A DNA stretch of 64,000 bases from Rhizobium sp. R711 (GCF_002211365.1 NZ_LOKZ01000010.1:45324-109323); one strand, 5' to 3'. Positions 54,543 through 63,876 are shown, counted from the first letter of the stretch. Notes: a model not told the origin generated them from the letters alone. Numbers and translations are program-made.

Positions 54543-55955
54543 CTAAATTCCGAACCACCATGTAGCGATGCCGAGAAAGGCAAAAAAGCCCGTGCAATCG
54601 GTCACCGTCGTGACAAAAACTGATGAAGCAATGGCCGGGTCTGCTCCCACCTTATGCAACAGCAAAGGCAGCAGGATTCCGGCAAGGGCTGCCGCAAAGA
54701 GGTTGATAATCATCGCAGCGCCGATCACGAAGCCCAACTGGTAGTCGTGAAACCACGTGGCGGCGATGGCGCCCATGATGACCGAGAAGAGCGCGCCGTT
54801 GGCGATGCCGACGCCCGCCTCTCTGCGGATGATGCGGCCTGCGTTGTAGATATCGATGTCGCCGGTCGCCAATGCGCGGACAGTAACGGTCATCGTCTGC
54901 GTGCCCGCATTGCCGCCCATGGATGCCACGATCGGCATCAGCACGGCGAGCGCGATCATCTTCTCGATCGATTCGTCAAACAACCCAATAACGCTTGCAG
55001 ACAGCAAAGCCGTTCCGAGGTTGATCACCAGCCAGAGAAAGCGAGAGCGGACGGTCGAGAAAACATTGTCCGACAGCTCTTCGTCGCCGACACCGCCCAG
55101 ACGCTTGATGTCTTCGTCGGCTTCCTCATGAATGACATCGACCACATCATCGATCGTAAGCACGCCGACCAGCCTGTCGTTCTCGTCGACAACGGCGGCG
55201 GAGAGAAGGTCGTACTGCTCAAAAAGCTGGGCGGCTTCTTCCTGGTCCATCTCCGCGGGGATCGGATGATTCGTCTCCCGCATGATGGATTCAATCTTTG
55301 TCTGCCGCTTGGTACGCAGGATCTTGTCCAGATCGACGGCACCCAACAGCCTGAATGTCGGGTCGATGACAAAGATCTGCGAGAAGGAATATGGCAGGTC
55401 TTCCTCGTCGCGCATGTAGTCGATCGTCTGACCGACCGTCCAGAACGGTGGCACCGCGACGAATTCCGTCTGCATGCGGCGTCCAGCCGAGCTTTCCGGA
55501 TAATCGAGCGCACGCCGCAGCCGCACGCGTTCGGTAAAGGGCAGCTGCGCAAGGATCTCCTCGCGGTCCTCGGTGTCGAGATCCTCGAGAATGTAGACAG
55601 CATCGTCCGAATCGAGTTCGCCGATAGCGGCGGCAATCTGCTCGTTCGGCAGCTGGTCGACGATCTCGCGACGAATCGTTTCGTCGACCTCGGTCAGCGC
55701 CGTCATGTCGAATTCGTCGCCAAGGAGACGAACAAGCGCGAGTCGCTGGTCTGGCTGCAGCGATTCGAGAAGATCGCCTATTTCGGATTCGTGCAGGCGG
55801 GCAACGTGCTGGCGCAGGAAGATCGTGTCGCGATCGGCGATGGCTGCGCCTACGAGCGCCAGAAAATCGCCTCGGACGTTGCCACTTTCGTCGTAGATGT
55901 CGGCGTCGCTGCTGTCTGGCCGCGGGCGGACGAGCTCTTCTGCGTCGTTCGTCAT
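54543..55955 (-). CDS. mgtE: magnesium transporter MgtE
   Basis: A 470-residue Mg2+ channel. It has an N-terminal MgtE_N helical domain (about residues 40-145), two CBS domains (about 150-285) that sense Mg2+, a connecting helix, and five membrane helices with the pore-motif VASMGGNAGTQ. The start at 55955 has GAGGG upstream. No magnesium riboswitch was recognised in the 5' region. The MerR gene follows 77 bp downstream but has its own promoter. Confidence 0.95.
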   Translation of the reverse strand: MTNDAEELVRPRPDSSDADIYDESGNVRGDFLALVGAAIADRDTIFLRQHVARLHESEIGDLLESLQPDQRLALVRLLGDEFDMTALTEVDETIRREIVDQLPNEQIAAAIGELDSDDAVYILEDLDTEDREEILAQLPFTERVRLRRALDYPESSAGRRMQTEFVAVPPFWTVGQTIDYMRDEEDLPYSFSQIFVIDPTFRLLGAVDLDKILRTKRQTKIESIMRETNHPIPAEMDQEEAAQLFEQYDLLSAAVVDENDRLVGVLTIDDVVDVIHEEADEDIKRLGGVGDEELSDNVFSTVRSRFLWLVINLGTALLSASVIGLFDESIEKMIALAVLMPIVASMGGNAGTQTMTVTVRALATGDIDIYNAGRIIRREAGVGIANGALFSVIMGAIAATWFHDYQLGFVIGAAMIINLFAAALAGILLPLLLHKVGADPAIASSVFVTTVTDCTGFFAFLGIATWWFGI

Positions 55956-56122
55956 GATTTGCCGCCCTCGCATCCGGTTGAAGTTCAACGACTAAGCGTC
56001 GAAATATATGAGTTTGTGCTAGCCGAAACCTCATAGTCCGTCCAGCCGCAAACGCCTCGCGTGGATGACAATGCATGTGCGTAGCGATAGTTTCCGCGCA
56101 ACTGAAATCAGGAACCCCGCCA

Positions 56123-56617
56123 TTGGCCATCCGCCCCATATTACAGTTCCCCGATGTCGGTCTTAGAACCGTTTGCGAGCCCGTCGACGTCTTTGACGAG
56201 CGATTGCGTGAACTCGCGGATGACCTGCTGGATACGATGCGGGCCGCGCCAGGGGTTGGCATCACCGCCGCGCATATCGGCGTCTTCCGTAGGCTCTTCG
56301 TGATAGAGCTGAGCCGTGGCGAGGGCGTGCGTTTCTATGTCAACCCGGTGGTCACTTTTGCTTCCGACGACACGATTCGCCATGTCGAAGGGAGCGTTTC
56401 AATGCCCGGAATGACCGACGAGGTAGTGCGGTCCAAGGCCATTCGCGTTCGTTACCGCGACCTGAACGGCGCCGAGCACGAGGAAGAAGCGGAGGGTTTC
56501 CTCGCAGTCTGCATCCAGCACGAGATCGATCAGCTCGACGGCATCTTTTGGATACAGCGCCTCTCACGGCTCAAGCGCGAACGGTTGGCCAAGCGCTGGG
56601 ATAAGATGCGCACATAA
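56123..56617 (+). CDS. peptide deformylase-like protein with degenerate metal site
   Basis: A 164-residue deformylase-fold protein. Motif I is GVGITAAHIG (residues 44-53). Motif II is EGSVS (89-93), where the canonical EGCLS has its metal-binding Cys, here Ser91. Motif III is QHEIDQLDG (132-140), where the second His of HExxH is Gln137; His133 and Glu134 remain. Two of three metal ligands are therefore lost, so ordinary Fe2+-dependent deformylation of N-formyl-Met is unlikely. The start is taken as TTG at 56123, preceded by AGGAA; an ATG at 56075 would add 16 residues. Monocistronic. Confidence 0.85.
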   Translation: MAIRPILQFPDVGLRTVCEPVDVFDERLRELADDLLDTMRAAPGVGITAAHIGVFRRLFVIELSRGEGVRFYVNPVVTFASDDTIRHVEGSVSMPGMTDEVVRSKAIRVRYRDLNGAEHEEEAEGFLAVCIQHEIDQLDGIFWIQRLSRLKRERLAKRWDKMRT

Positions 56618-56863
56618 CCGTTATTTTTACAGAATTAATCTCGTGTTGATTGTGCAAATACAGCCAGCACGCGCTCTGGAATAAGAAACAAAGTTCCATC
56701 ACGAAACTGTCAAATTAGGTCGCGGATCTGTGATTTCATTTGATAAAGCAGCAGCGCATGCGTGATTTTTCGCCCACATTCTTGCCGCAATTCAAGCGCG
56801 AACTCATCGTTGCCGAGGGTTTGGTATCGTTGTCACTACAACGAAGAATTGAGGATATTTCCC
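56618..56863. other. intergenic region upstream of the repeat-bearing secreted protein
   Basis: 246 bp, fairly AT-rich. It presumably carries the promoter of the following gene. No hairpin terminator, palindrome or supported frame was identified. Confidence 0.4.
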
Positions 56864-57232
56864 ATGCGCTTCAAATTTGCTGCCGCCGCTTCCATTCTCG
56901 CCCTCGGCCTGGCAAGTGCGGCCTTCGCCCAATCGCAGTATTCGAACGACTACAGTAACGACAGCGACGGGTTTGCGCCTGTCCAGATGACGCCGAAGAA
57001 GCCGGTTCACTACGTCAATCGCAAGGCACCGGAATATTCCGACGACTACACGAACGACAGCGACGGCTTTGCCCCGACGCGGACGTCTTCGTCCGTAGAC
57101 AAAATGACGACCGCGAGCGTCAAGCCCCTGCCCGACTGCGACTACATGAAGACGAACTCCAGGGTGCATACAGCCGGCGGCGACAGCGGAGCTTCACACT
57201 CGGATGCCTGCCGCGACATCGGCGACAAATAG
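56864..57232 (+). CDS. small secreted protein with a duplicated acidic motif
   Basis: A 122-residue exported protein: a signal peptide (residues 1-22, AFA|Q), then two near-identical 14-residue motifs, YSNDYSNDSDGFAP (26-39) and YSDDYTNDSDGFAP (58-71), separated by a basic linker. The C-terminal part has two Cys (92, 116) that may pair. The acidic Asn/Asp/Ser-rich motif could bind Ca2+. Not recognised as a named family. The frame opens 34 codons earlier, but only the ATG at 56864, preceded by GAGGA, gives a signal peptide. Confidence 0.7.
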   Translation: MRFKFAAAASILALGLASAAFAQSQYSNDYSNDSDGFAPVQMTPKKPVHYVNRKAPEYSDDYTNDSDGFAPTRTSSSVDKMTTASVKPLPDCDYMKTNSRVHTAGGDSGASHSDACRDIGDK

Positions 57233-57243
57233 ACGTCGACTGC

Positions 57244-57267
57244 AAGGGGTCGGGCATCCGGCCCTTT
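57244..57267 (+). terminator. possible terminator after the secreted-protein gene
   Basis: A 10-bp imperfect hairpin (57244-57253 with 57258-57267, loop GCAT, two G-U pairs) 12 bp past the stop. It ends in CCCTTTG, so the T-run is short. Confidence 0.35.
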
Positions 57268-57292
57268 GCGCCTTCCTCGAGAGAGCTTTGGA

Positions 57293-58012
57293 TCACCGAT
57301 CATTGACAGTCTCGCCGAAGACCGATTCGAACGCCTGCCGAAGGCGGATGTCGACATCAGCCATCATGACTGGCAGGCCAAGATCGACGAGGCTCGTAAC
57401 GCCATAGGCGGAAATCCCGCACGGAACGATTCCGCCGAAATGGTCGAGATCGGGTTCGACATTCAGCGATAGGCCATGGAAGGTCACCCACTTTCGTAGC
57501 CGGATGCCCAGCGCTGCAATCTTGTCTTCAGCCATGGTGCCATCGGGCAAAGGCGCTTTATGAGGTCTGCGCACCCAGACGCCCACACGGTCCTCGCGCC
57601 GCTCGCCGCGGACATTCATCGAATCAAGTGTACGAATGACCACCTCCTCGAGTGCGGCAACAAAGGCGCGCACGTCTTGGCGTCTGCGCTTCAGGTCGAG
57701 CATGACGTAAGCAACACGCTGGCCTGGCCCGTGGTATGTATATTCACCGCCGCGGCCGGTCGCGAAGACAGGAAACCGATCGGGTTGCACTAGGTCTTTG
57801 GCATCCGCGCTGGTTCCCGCCGTATAGAGAGGCGGATGTTCCACGAGCCAGACGAGTTCGTCGCCGCCGTCCGCGATCGCAGCGACCTCGTGCTCCATGT
57901 TTTCCACAGCCTCTTCGTAGGGCACGAGCCCGTCGGCGATGCGCCATCGGATCGGCCGCGAGCCTTCACGGGGCAACATGGAGAATTCGATATCTGTGCG
58001 TAGCATAGCCAT
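57293..58012 (-). CDS. lipB: lipoyl(octanoyl) transferase LipB
   Basis: A 239-residue enzyme that moves the octanoyl group from acyl carrier protein to lipoyl domains of dehydrogenases. It has [12 protein letters not shown], the catalytic Lys in [10 protein letters not shown] and the catalytic Cys in GIVPCGI. LipA is not in the window. A second ATG two codons in leaves the exact start open. Monocistronic. Confidence 0.96.
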   Translation of the reverse strand: MAMLRTDIEFSMLPREGSRPIRWRIADGLVPYEEAVENMEHEVAAIADGGDELVWLVEHPPLYTAGTSADAKDLVQPDRFPVFATGRGGEYTYHGPGQRVAYVMLDLKRRRQDVRAFVAALEEVVIRTLDSMNVRGERREDRVGVWVRRPHKAPLPDGTMAEDKIAALGIRLRKWVTFHGLSLNVEPDLDHFGGIVPCGISAYGVTSLVDLGLPVMMADVDIRLRQAFESVFGETVNDR

Positions 58013-58184
58013 TCCTTGTCGCTGCTGCGCCTGGGGCAGCGTTGCGAAGGTCTATATGGCCTCGTTTCAAGGGCGATTCAAATGCTGTGATTTCTTTTGA
58101 AAAAATCTGCCATATCGCCCTTGTGTACCCCAAACGCTTTTGCTACATGCTGCCCCGCCGGCACAAATCGGCACCTACCACGAT

Positions 58185-58269
58185 GCGGTCGTGGCGGAAT
58201 TGGTAGACGCGCAGCGTTGAGGTCGCTGTGGGGCAACCCGTGGAAGTTCGAGTCTTCTCGACCGCACCA
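58185..58269 (+). tRNA. tRNA-Leu (anticodon GAG)
   Basis: A class II tRNA with a long variable arm. The acceptor stem GCGGTCG (58185-58191) pairs with CGACCGC (58259-58265), the discriminator is A and CCA is encoded. The anticodon stem CAGCG/CGCTG encloses the loop TTGAGGT (anticodon GAG). The T loop contains GTTCGAGTC. It is not flanked by mobile-element signatures. Confidence 0.96.
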
Positions 58270-58308
58270 ACCATCCCTGGGATGGTTATCAAGAGTTCGG
58301 CTCTTCTC
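58269..58308 (+). terminator. possible terminator of tRNA-Leu
   Basis: Two adjacent hairpins: AACCATCC/GGATGGTT (58269-58287) and AAGAG/CTCTT (58291-58305). The second is followed by a pyrimidine stretch CTCTTTC. The first overlaps the CCA end, so only the second may act on the primary transcript. Confidence 0.35.
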
Positions 58309-58549
58309 TTTCATCTTCGATCGGAGATAACCCCAGGCGCGGTATTGGCTGCGACTTGTGGGATAGCTTTTCCTCGCAAGTATTGGCGTTCGCATTACCC
58401 CCGATTCGAACGAGGCTCGCTTCACGACTGCCGAGTGTGCGAACGCTCGCGTCCGCTATGAGCTGCTATGTCTGCAGTGCGTCTTCGACCCCTTCACCCC
58501 AACCGTGACTTTCTGTATAGCCCCTTGGACCGAATATAGAATCTCACTG

Positions 58550-59476
58550 ATGCACAATTCTCCCGAACACCAAAATCCTCTGCAGGGAATGGCTCTGATG
58601 GCGGGCGCCATGCTCGTGTTGCCGGCGATGGATGCAATCGCGAAATACATGGCGACATTCGAGGCGATGTCGCCGGGCCAGGTGACATTCTACCGCTTCT
58701 TCTTCCAGCTCGTCTGCACGCTGCCGTTTCTGTTCGTGATCTTCGGCCGCAAGGCCCTACACGCCAAACGCCCCTGGATGAATTTGTTTCGCGGGATCCT
58801 CCACGGTGCGGCGAGCTTGCTCTTCTTCGTTGCAGTGAAATACATGCCGCTCGCGGACGTGTTCGCGATCTACTTCGTTGAACCCCTCATGCTTACTGCG
58901 CTATCGGCAATTTTCCTCGGTGACAGGGTTGGATGGCGTCGATGGATGGCGATTTTCGTTGGTTTCGGCGGTGCAATGATCGTCATACAGCCGAGCTACG
59001 AAATCTTCGGCTTGAAAGCGCTCTTGCCTGTCCTTTGCGCCTTCCTGTACTCACTTTATCTCTTTCTGAACCGGGCAATCGGTGATGCCGATTCACCACT
59101 GACGATGCAGACGATGGCGGGCATCGGCGGTACTGCCTTCATGGCGGCGGCATTGATTGTGGGTAATGGACTCGGCATCGGTGATTTCCACGTCTCCTTG
59201 CCCTCCTCTGCGTTGGCGCTCGCTCTGTTGCTGATTCTCGGCACGATTTCGGGCTATGCGCACATGGTCATCGTCCGCGCTTTTCGGCTGGCACCATTGT
59301 CGCTCCTTGCACCGTTCCAGTATTTCGAAATCATCTCCGCGACGGTGCTTGGCTACGCGCTGTTCGGCGACTTTCCGAACGCTTCGAAGTGGATCGGTAT
59401 CCTGATCATCGTCGCTTCCGGTCTCTTCATCATCTGGCGGGAGCGCGTGCAGGCGCGATCGTTAAAAACGTCGTGA
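58550..59476 (+). CDS. EamA-family (DMT superfamily) transporter
   Basis: A 308-residue protein with ten predicted membrane helices in two EamA repeats (for example ILHGAASLLFFVAVKYMPLADV and APLSLLAPFQYFEIISATVLGY). Members export amino acids, nucleobases or other metabolites; the substrate is unknown. The ATG at 58550 (MHNSPEHQNP) gives the family length; the ribosome binding site is weak. Monocistronic. Confidence 0.87.
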   Translation: MHNSPEHQNPLQGMALMAGAMLVLPAMDAIAKYMATFEAMSPGQVTFYRFFFQLVCTLPFLFVIFGRKALHAKRPWMNLFRGILHGAASLLFFVAVKYMPLADVFAIYFVEPLMLTALSAIFLGDRVGWRRWMAIFVGFGGAMIVIQPSYEIFGLKALLPVLCAFLYSLYLFLNRAIGDADSPLTMQTMAGIGGTAFMAAALIVGNGLGIGDFHVSLPSSALALALLLILGTISGYAHMVIVRAFRLAPLSLLAPFQYFEIISATVLGYALFGDFPNASKWIGILIIVASGLFIIWRERVQARSLKTS

Positions 59477-59573
59477 TTGGGTGAGCGTGCCGTTAACAGT
59501 GCTTCTTGAGAGATCATCAATTCGCTCGCGGTAGAAGGGCCTTCGGCCTCATGATGAGGTTTGGAGACAAAAA

Positions 59574-60281
59574 ATGAGCGAATTCCGTCTCGCTTTTCCG
59601 GCATGTGTGATTGCCGGGAAGCATCGGCTGACGGCCGAAGATATAAGTTTGCTGCGCAAGCATACCTTTCCGGAAGGCATCCGGACCGCGGACGACGTGG
59701 TCGCCATGCTGGCGCTGAACAATTCCTGCCCCGAAAAATGCCCTGAGTGGAGTTCCTTCTTTGTGGAGCAGCTCGCTGGTTTCATCGTCAACTACACTTA
59801 CCCTCAAGGATCCCTCGACGAGATCAATGTGGCCTGGCTCATGCGCATGGTCGCGACAGATGGCGTGGTCAATTCGGCGCTAGAGCTTGAATTGGTTCTG
59901 CACGCAATGGAAATCTCCGCGAACGTGCCGGATGAGCTGCGCGCCTTCGCACTCGACCAACTGCGTCTTGCGTTGACAGAAAGCGTCGGCGGCTACAAGC
60001 TGTGTCGCGCAGTGGATCGAAAGGGCATCACGCGCCAGGATATCGACTACGTCATGCGGATTCTGCGCGGTGTCAGCGATGCCGGCGTCATCAATGCGCC
60101 GCCCCTCACCTGGAGTGTTATGATGCGGATCGCGGAGGAAACGCTGCCAGCCGCAAATCATCCGCGTTGGGCAGACATTCTATCAGCGCTCCAGCTCGTG
60201 GACTACGCCGAGGCCCCGCGCCGCAGCCGGTGGCTCAGGATCGTGGATGACAGCTTCGGTGGCGAAACCGCGGTCGCCTGA
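59574..60281 (+). CDS. conserved hypothetical protein
   Basis: A 235-residue soluble, helix-rich protein (MSEFRLAFPACVIAGKHRLTAEDI...). It has three Cys in the first 60 residues (NNSCPEKCPEWSSFF) and an acidic C-terminal half. Family not assigned, though the sequence has the look of a rhizobial conserved protein. A clear GGAG site lies eight bases before the ATG. It precedes pccA by 84 bp on the same strand. Confidence 0.65.
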   Translation: MSEFRLAFPACVIAGKHRLTAEDISLLRKHTFPEGIRTADDVVAMLALNNSCPEKCPEWSSFFVEQLAGFIVNYTYPQGSLDEINVAWLMRMVATDGVVNSALELELVLHAMEISANVPDELRAFALDQLRLALTESVGGYKLCRAVDRKGITRQDIDYVMRILRGVSDAGVINAPPLTWSVMMRIAEETLPAANHPRWADILSALQLVDYAEAPRRSRWLRIVDDSFGGETAVA

Positions 60282-60365
60282 CACCCTCGGATATTCTTTC
60301 GGCTGATTGTGCGTTCCGGTGTTTATGCGTAAAACTCCGGAACGCATATTTTGGGTGGAGTCTCC

Positions 60366-62375
60366 ATGTTCAAGAAAATCCTGATCGCGAATCGCGGCGA
60401 GATCGCTTGCCGCGTTATCAAGACCGCGCGCCATATGGGAATTGCGACGGTAGCGGTCTATTCGGATGCGGATCGGGATGCACTCCACGTGGATATGGCT
60501 GATGAGGCTGTTCATATCGGTCCCGCGGCAGCCGCCGAAAGTTATCTCGTCGCGGATAAGATCATCGCAGCCTGCAAGCAGACCGGCGCCGAAGCGGTCC
60601 ATCCCGGCTACGGTTTTCTGTCCGAACGAGCGTCGTTTTGCGAGGCATTGGAAAAGGAAGGAATTGTCTTCATCGGTCCGAAGCCGAAGGCCATCATGGC
60701 GATGGGCGACAAGATCGAATCGAAGAAGTTTGCCAACGCCGCCAAGGTCTCGACCGTCCCCGGCTATCTCGGCGTGATCGAGGATGCGGGTCACGCGGAA
60801 AAGATCGCCGCCGAGATCGGCTATCCCGTTATGATCAAGGCGTCCGCCGGCGGCGGCGGCAAGGGTATGCGGATTGCGTGGAACGAAGTGGATGTGCGCG
60901 ACGGTTTCGACCGGGCACGTTCCGAAGCGAAGAGTTCCTTTGGTGACGACCGTGTCTTCATCGAAAAATACGTTGTCGAGCCCCGCCATATCGAGATTCA
61001 GGTGCTCGCCGACGCGCACGGCAACATCGTCTATCTCGGCGAACGCGAATGCTCGATTCAACGCCGCAATCAGAAAGTCGTCGAAGAAGCGCCCTCGCCG
61101 TTCCTCGATGCCAACACGCGCGCGGCGATGGGTGAGCAATCGGTCGCGCTTGCCCGCGCCGTGGAATATCAAAGCGCCGGCACAGTCGAATTCATCGTCG
61201 ATCGTGACCGCAATTTCTATTTTCTGGAAATGAACACGCGCCTGCAGGTCGAGCATCCGGTTACGGAGCTGGTGACCGGTATCGATCTGGTCGAGCAAAT
61301 GATCCGCGTTGCAGCTGGCGAGAAGCTTCCGTTCGTGCAGGGCGACATAAAGCTGAACGGCTGGGCGATCGAGAGCCGGTTGTATGCCGAGGATCCCTAT
61401 CGCAATTTTCTGCCCTCGATCGGTCGGCTGACGCGGTATCGCCCGCCTGCGGAAGGCAGGTCCGGAAGCGCCATCGTGCGCAATGACACCGGCGTCTTCG
61501 AGGGTGCCGAGATTTCGATGTACTACGACCCGATGATCGCGAAACTCTGCACCTGGGCACCGACACGCCTGGAGGCGATCGAAGCGATGAATGAGGCGCT
61601 CGACGGTTTCGTTGTCGATGGAATCGAACACAACGTCCCCTTTCTCGCCGCCCTGATGAAGCACCCCCGCTGGCGCGAGGGGCGCCTGTCTACCGGCTTC
61701 ATCGCCGAGGAGTATCCGGATGGCTTTGCGCCGATGGTGCCCGATGCAGACCAGCAAGCGACTCTCGCGGCGGTCGCTCTTTCGGCCTCTCTCATTGAGG
61801 CCAATCGTCGAGAGCGCTTCGCCGACCGCTTGCGCGCTCCCACCGGTGCGACCCGCGACGACTGGACTGTCAGGCTCGGTGACAGTTACGTTGATGCGCG
61901 TTTGGTTGACGGGCTGGTGACGATCCCGTTCGACATGGACATCGAGATCGGTGGCAGGATTTCCAACGTCGTCACCGACTGGAGACCCGGCGACGCCGTT
62001 TGGCACGGCAAGGTCGCGGGCCAAAACGTAATTGCACAAATCCGCCCGGTTCTTAACGGTCACAGGCTGGACTGGCAGGGGATATCTCTGAAGGCCAAGG
62101 CGTTGATGCCGCGGCACGCCGCGCTCGATAAGCTGATGCCGGTGAAGCTTCCGCCCGATATGTCGAAGCTGTTGCTGTGCCCAATGCCCGGCCTCGTCGT
62201 TTCCATTGCCGTGGTCGAGGGCCAGGAAGTCAAAGCTGGTGAAACGCTTGCCGTGGTGGAAGCCATGAAAATGGAGAACGTCCTGCGCGCGGAGCGAGAT
62301 CTGGTCGTCGGTAAAATCAACGCCAAGCCCGGAGAGAGCCTTGCTGTTGATGCCGTCATTCTGGAATTTGCCTGA
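60366..62375 (+). CDS. pccA: acetyl/propionyl-CoA carboxylase, biotin-containing alpha subunit
   Basis: A 669-residue subunit: biotin carboxylase (residues 1-450, starting MFKKILIANRGEIACRV, with an ATP-grasp GGGGKGMR loop), a BT-type linker domain and a C-terminal biotin carrier domain with EAMKMEN, Lys635 being the biotinylation site. With a PccB partner it carboxylates propionyl-CoA to methylmalonyl-CoA. The length and BT domain favour propionyl- over acetyl-CoA carboxylase; methylcrotonyl-CoA carboxylase remains possible. pccB is not adjacent. Confidence 0.9.
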   Translation: MFKKILIANRGEIACRVIKTARHMGIATVAVYSDADRDALHVDMADEAVHIGPAAAAESYLVADKIIAACKQTGAEAVHPGYGFLSERASFCEALEKEGIVFIGPKPKAIMAMGDKIESKKFANAAKVSTVPGYLGVIEDAGHAEKIAAEIGYPVMIKASAGGGGKGMRIAWNEVDVRDGFDRARSEAKSSFGDDRVFIEKYVVEPRHIEIQVLADAHGNIVYLGERECSIQRRNQKVVEEAPSPFLDANTRAAMGEQSVALARAVEYQSAGTVEFIVDRDRNFYFLEMNTRLQVEHPVTELVTGIDLVEQMIRVAAGEKLPFVQGDIKLNGWAIESRLYAEDPYRNFLPSIGRLTRYRPPAEGRSGSAIVRNDTGVFEGAEISMYYDPMIAKLCTWAPTRLEAIEAMNEALDGFVVDGIEHNVPFLAALMKHPRWREGRLSTGFIAEEYPDGFAPMVPDADQQATLAAVALSASLIEANRRERFADRLRAPTGATRDDWTVRLGDSYVDARLVDGLVTIPFDMDIEIGGRISNVVTDWRPGDAVWHGKVAGQNVIAQIRPVLNGHRLDWQGISLKAKALMPRHAALDKLMPVKLPPDMSKLLLCPMPGLVVSIAVVEGQEVKAGETLAVVEAMKMENVLRAERDLVVGKINAKPGESLAVDAVILEFA

Positions 62376-62474
62376 CCAGCGCCCTGCCGCCTTTCCTGTC
62401 TCGCCGGTCAGGTTTTATTAACGGCTGACTGCCTATCGTGGTCCGCCCGGCAGGATGCCGGGTGGAGGTAGCAA

Positions 62475-63743
62475 ATGACGGCGCTGCAATCGGCGATCCT
62501 CTTGCTGGTCACAAATCTCGGCCTTCTTTGGCTTCTGATGCGCGTCCCGCTGGGACGTAGAACCATCTGCCTCAGCCGAACCTATCAATGCTCCCCCGAC
62601 ATACTCTGGAACGCGATGAATCCCGCTGGTTCGGAGGCGTCGTGGCACCACTCGGTCATCAGCAGTCGTGCGCTTGCTAATCGATGCGGTATCGTGGAGC
62701 AGACTTACCAGCATCTCGACAAGAACGGTGCGCCGTCGCGCCGACTGCTTGCGTTGGAACCGCTGCCATCGGTCGCGAAGAATGCCCAAGGATTCCAGGC
62801 TCGCATCATCGATGACAGCACGCTCGATCCCTCATTCTGGAACGATTACCGGGAGCGGCGCATCATTCGACCAACACCGGATGGTGCCCTGCTGGAGGTC
62901 GAGCAGACGGACAGATACCGCGGACTGGCTTTCCTCATGTTTCGCTATTTTGTTCTGCGCCGGGAAATGAAGGCGCTCGACGGATGGTTGAAGACAGGCG
63001 AATCGCTGCCGCAGGGTCACTTTGAGCGACCGTGGGTCCAAGGCGGTCTTGCTGTGGTATCGACTCTGCTCCTCTGGCCCTTCTTTGGGTTCGATGCGGG
63101 TGGCCTGATGCTCTCGACCTTCCTGACGCTGGTCGTCGTGTTGCATGAATTGGGGCATATGGCGGCCTACCGCATGTTCGGTCACGCATCCGTCAGGATG
63201 ATCTTTGTCCCGTTGCTTGGAGGCATCGCTATCGGCGGGAGGCCATACCGCTCGCTGTTCGAGGTGGCAACCTGTGCGCTGATGGGCGCGGGAATGTCGG
63301 CCTTTGTGGTTCCAATTCTTGCGGTCGCCGCGCAGCTTTCGGATGCCGGCCTACTGCCCGTGGCGTCACGCGGACCTCTGCTCATTTTCATGTTGATCCT
63401 CGGCGCTTTCAACTTGCTGAACCTGCTGCCGATGCATCGTTTCGATGGAGGTCAGGTTCTTCGGCAGATCTTCCGTACGCGAAGGTCGCAGATTGCAGCC
63501 AGTTTTGTGGTGACGCTCTGCATTCTCGGCATTGGATTCGAGGTCGGTTTGCCCGCGAACATGCTGACGGCGGGCCTGCTCGTCTTCACGCTTGTCAGCC
63601 TCGTGAGTGGCGGTTCGGTGAAGCCGCGCCAGATGCTCGAAGAGATGAGGGATGGCGAGCGCATGCTGGTTGCCTTCGGTCTCTACGCGGCCATCGCAGT
63701 ACACGGCTATGCCATTATTTTCGCAACTGAAACGCTCTTTTGA
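62475..63743 (+). CDS. SRPBCC-like domain fused to an M50 (site-2 type) metalloprotease
   Basis: A 422-residue protein. One N-terminal helix (residues 4-22) leads to a soluble region (about 30-165) whose LSRTYQCSPDILWNAM...SEASWHHSV start resembles an SRPBCC/START-type ligand-binding fold. A multi-helix membrane part follows, with the zinc motif HELGH (224-228) and the second motif NLLPMHRFDGG (315-325, Asp324), both diagnostic of M50 intramembrane proteases. The substrate is unknown. Possible roles are regulated proteolysis of a membrane regulator or lipid-responsive cleavage. It starts 99 bp after pccA. Confidence 0.82.
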   Translation: MTALQSAILLLVTNLGLLWLLMRVPLGRRTICLSRTYQCSPDILWNAMNPAGSEASWHHSVISSRALANRCGIVEQTYQHLDKNGAPSRRLLALEPLPSVAKNAQGFQARIIDDSTLDPSFWNDYRERRIIRPTPDGALLEVEQTDRYRGLAFLMFRYFVLRREMKALDGWLKTGESLPQGHFERPWVQGGLAVVSTLLLWPFFGFDAGGLMLSTFLTLVVVLHELGHMAAYRMFGHASVRMIFVPLLGGIAIGGRPYRSLFEVATCALMGAGMSAFVVPILAVAAQLSDAGLLPVASRGPLLIFMLILGAFNLLNLLPMHRFDGGQVLRQIFRTRRSQIAASFVVTLCILGIGFEVGLPANMLTAGLLVFTLVSLVSGGSVKPRQMLEEMRDGERMLVAFGLYAAIAVHGYAIIFATETLF

Positions 63744-63876
63744 CGCAGGCCGTATAACGCCTGGCGCAATCAGTGTATTCGGAAGGGAAACTCATGGTCA
63801 CGGACAGTTTTTCCTTGAGCCGTCCGCGCCGTGCGTGCAAAGGTCCGCGCTATCAAATCAGCAGGAGACACCTGAC

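Noticed and set aside
54654..56036. 460-codon open frame antisense to mgtE
   Set aside because: Low-complexity His/Asp/Arg composition and full overlap with mgtE.
55956..56074. Magnesium riboswitch before mgtE
   Set aside because: The 120-bp region does not show the needed helices, and the class is not typical of alphaproteobacteria.
60183..62117. 644-codon open frame antisense to pccA
   Set aside because: Shadow of pccA with no recognisable domain or start signal; it also ends inside an unrelated gene.
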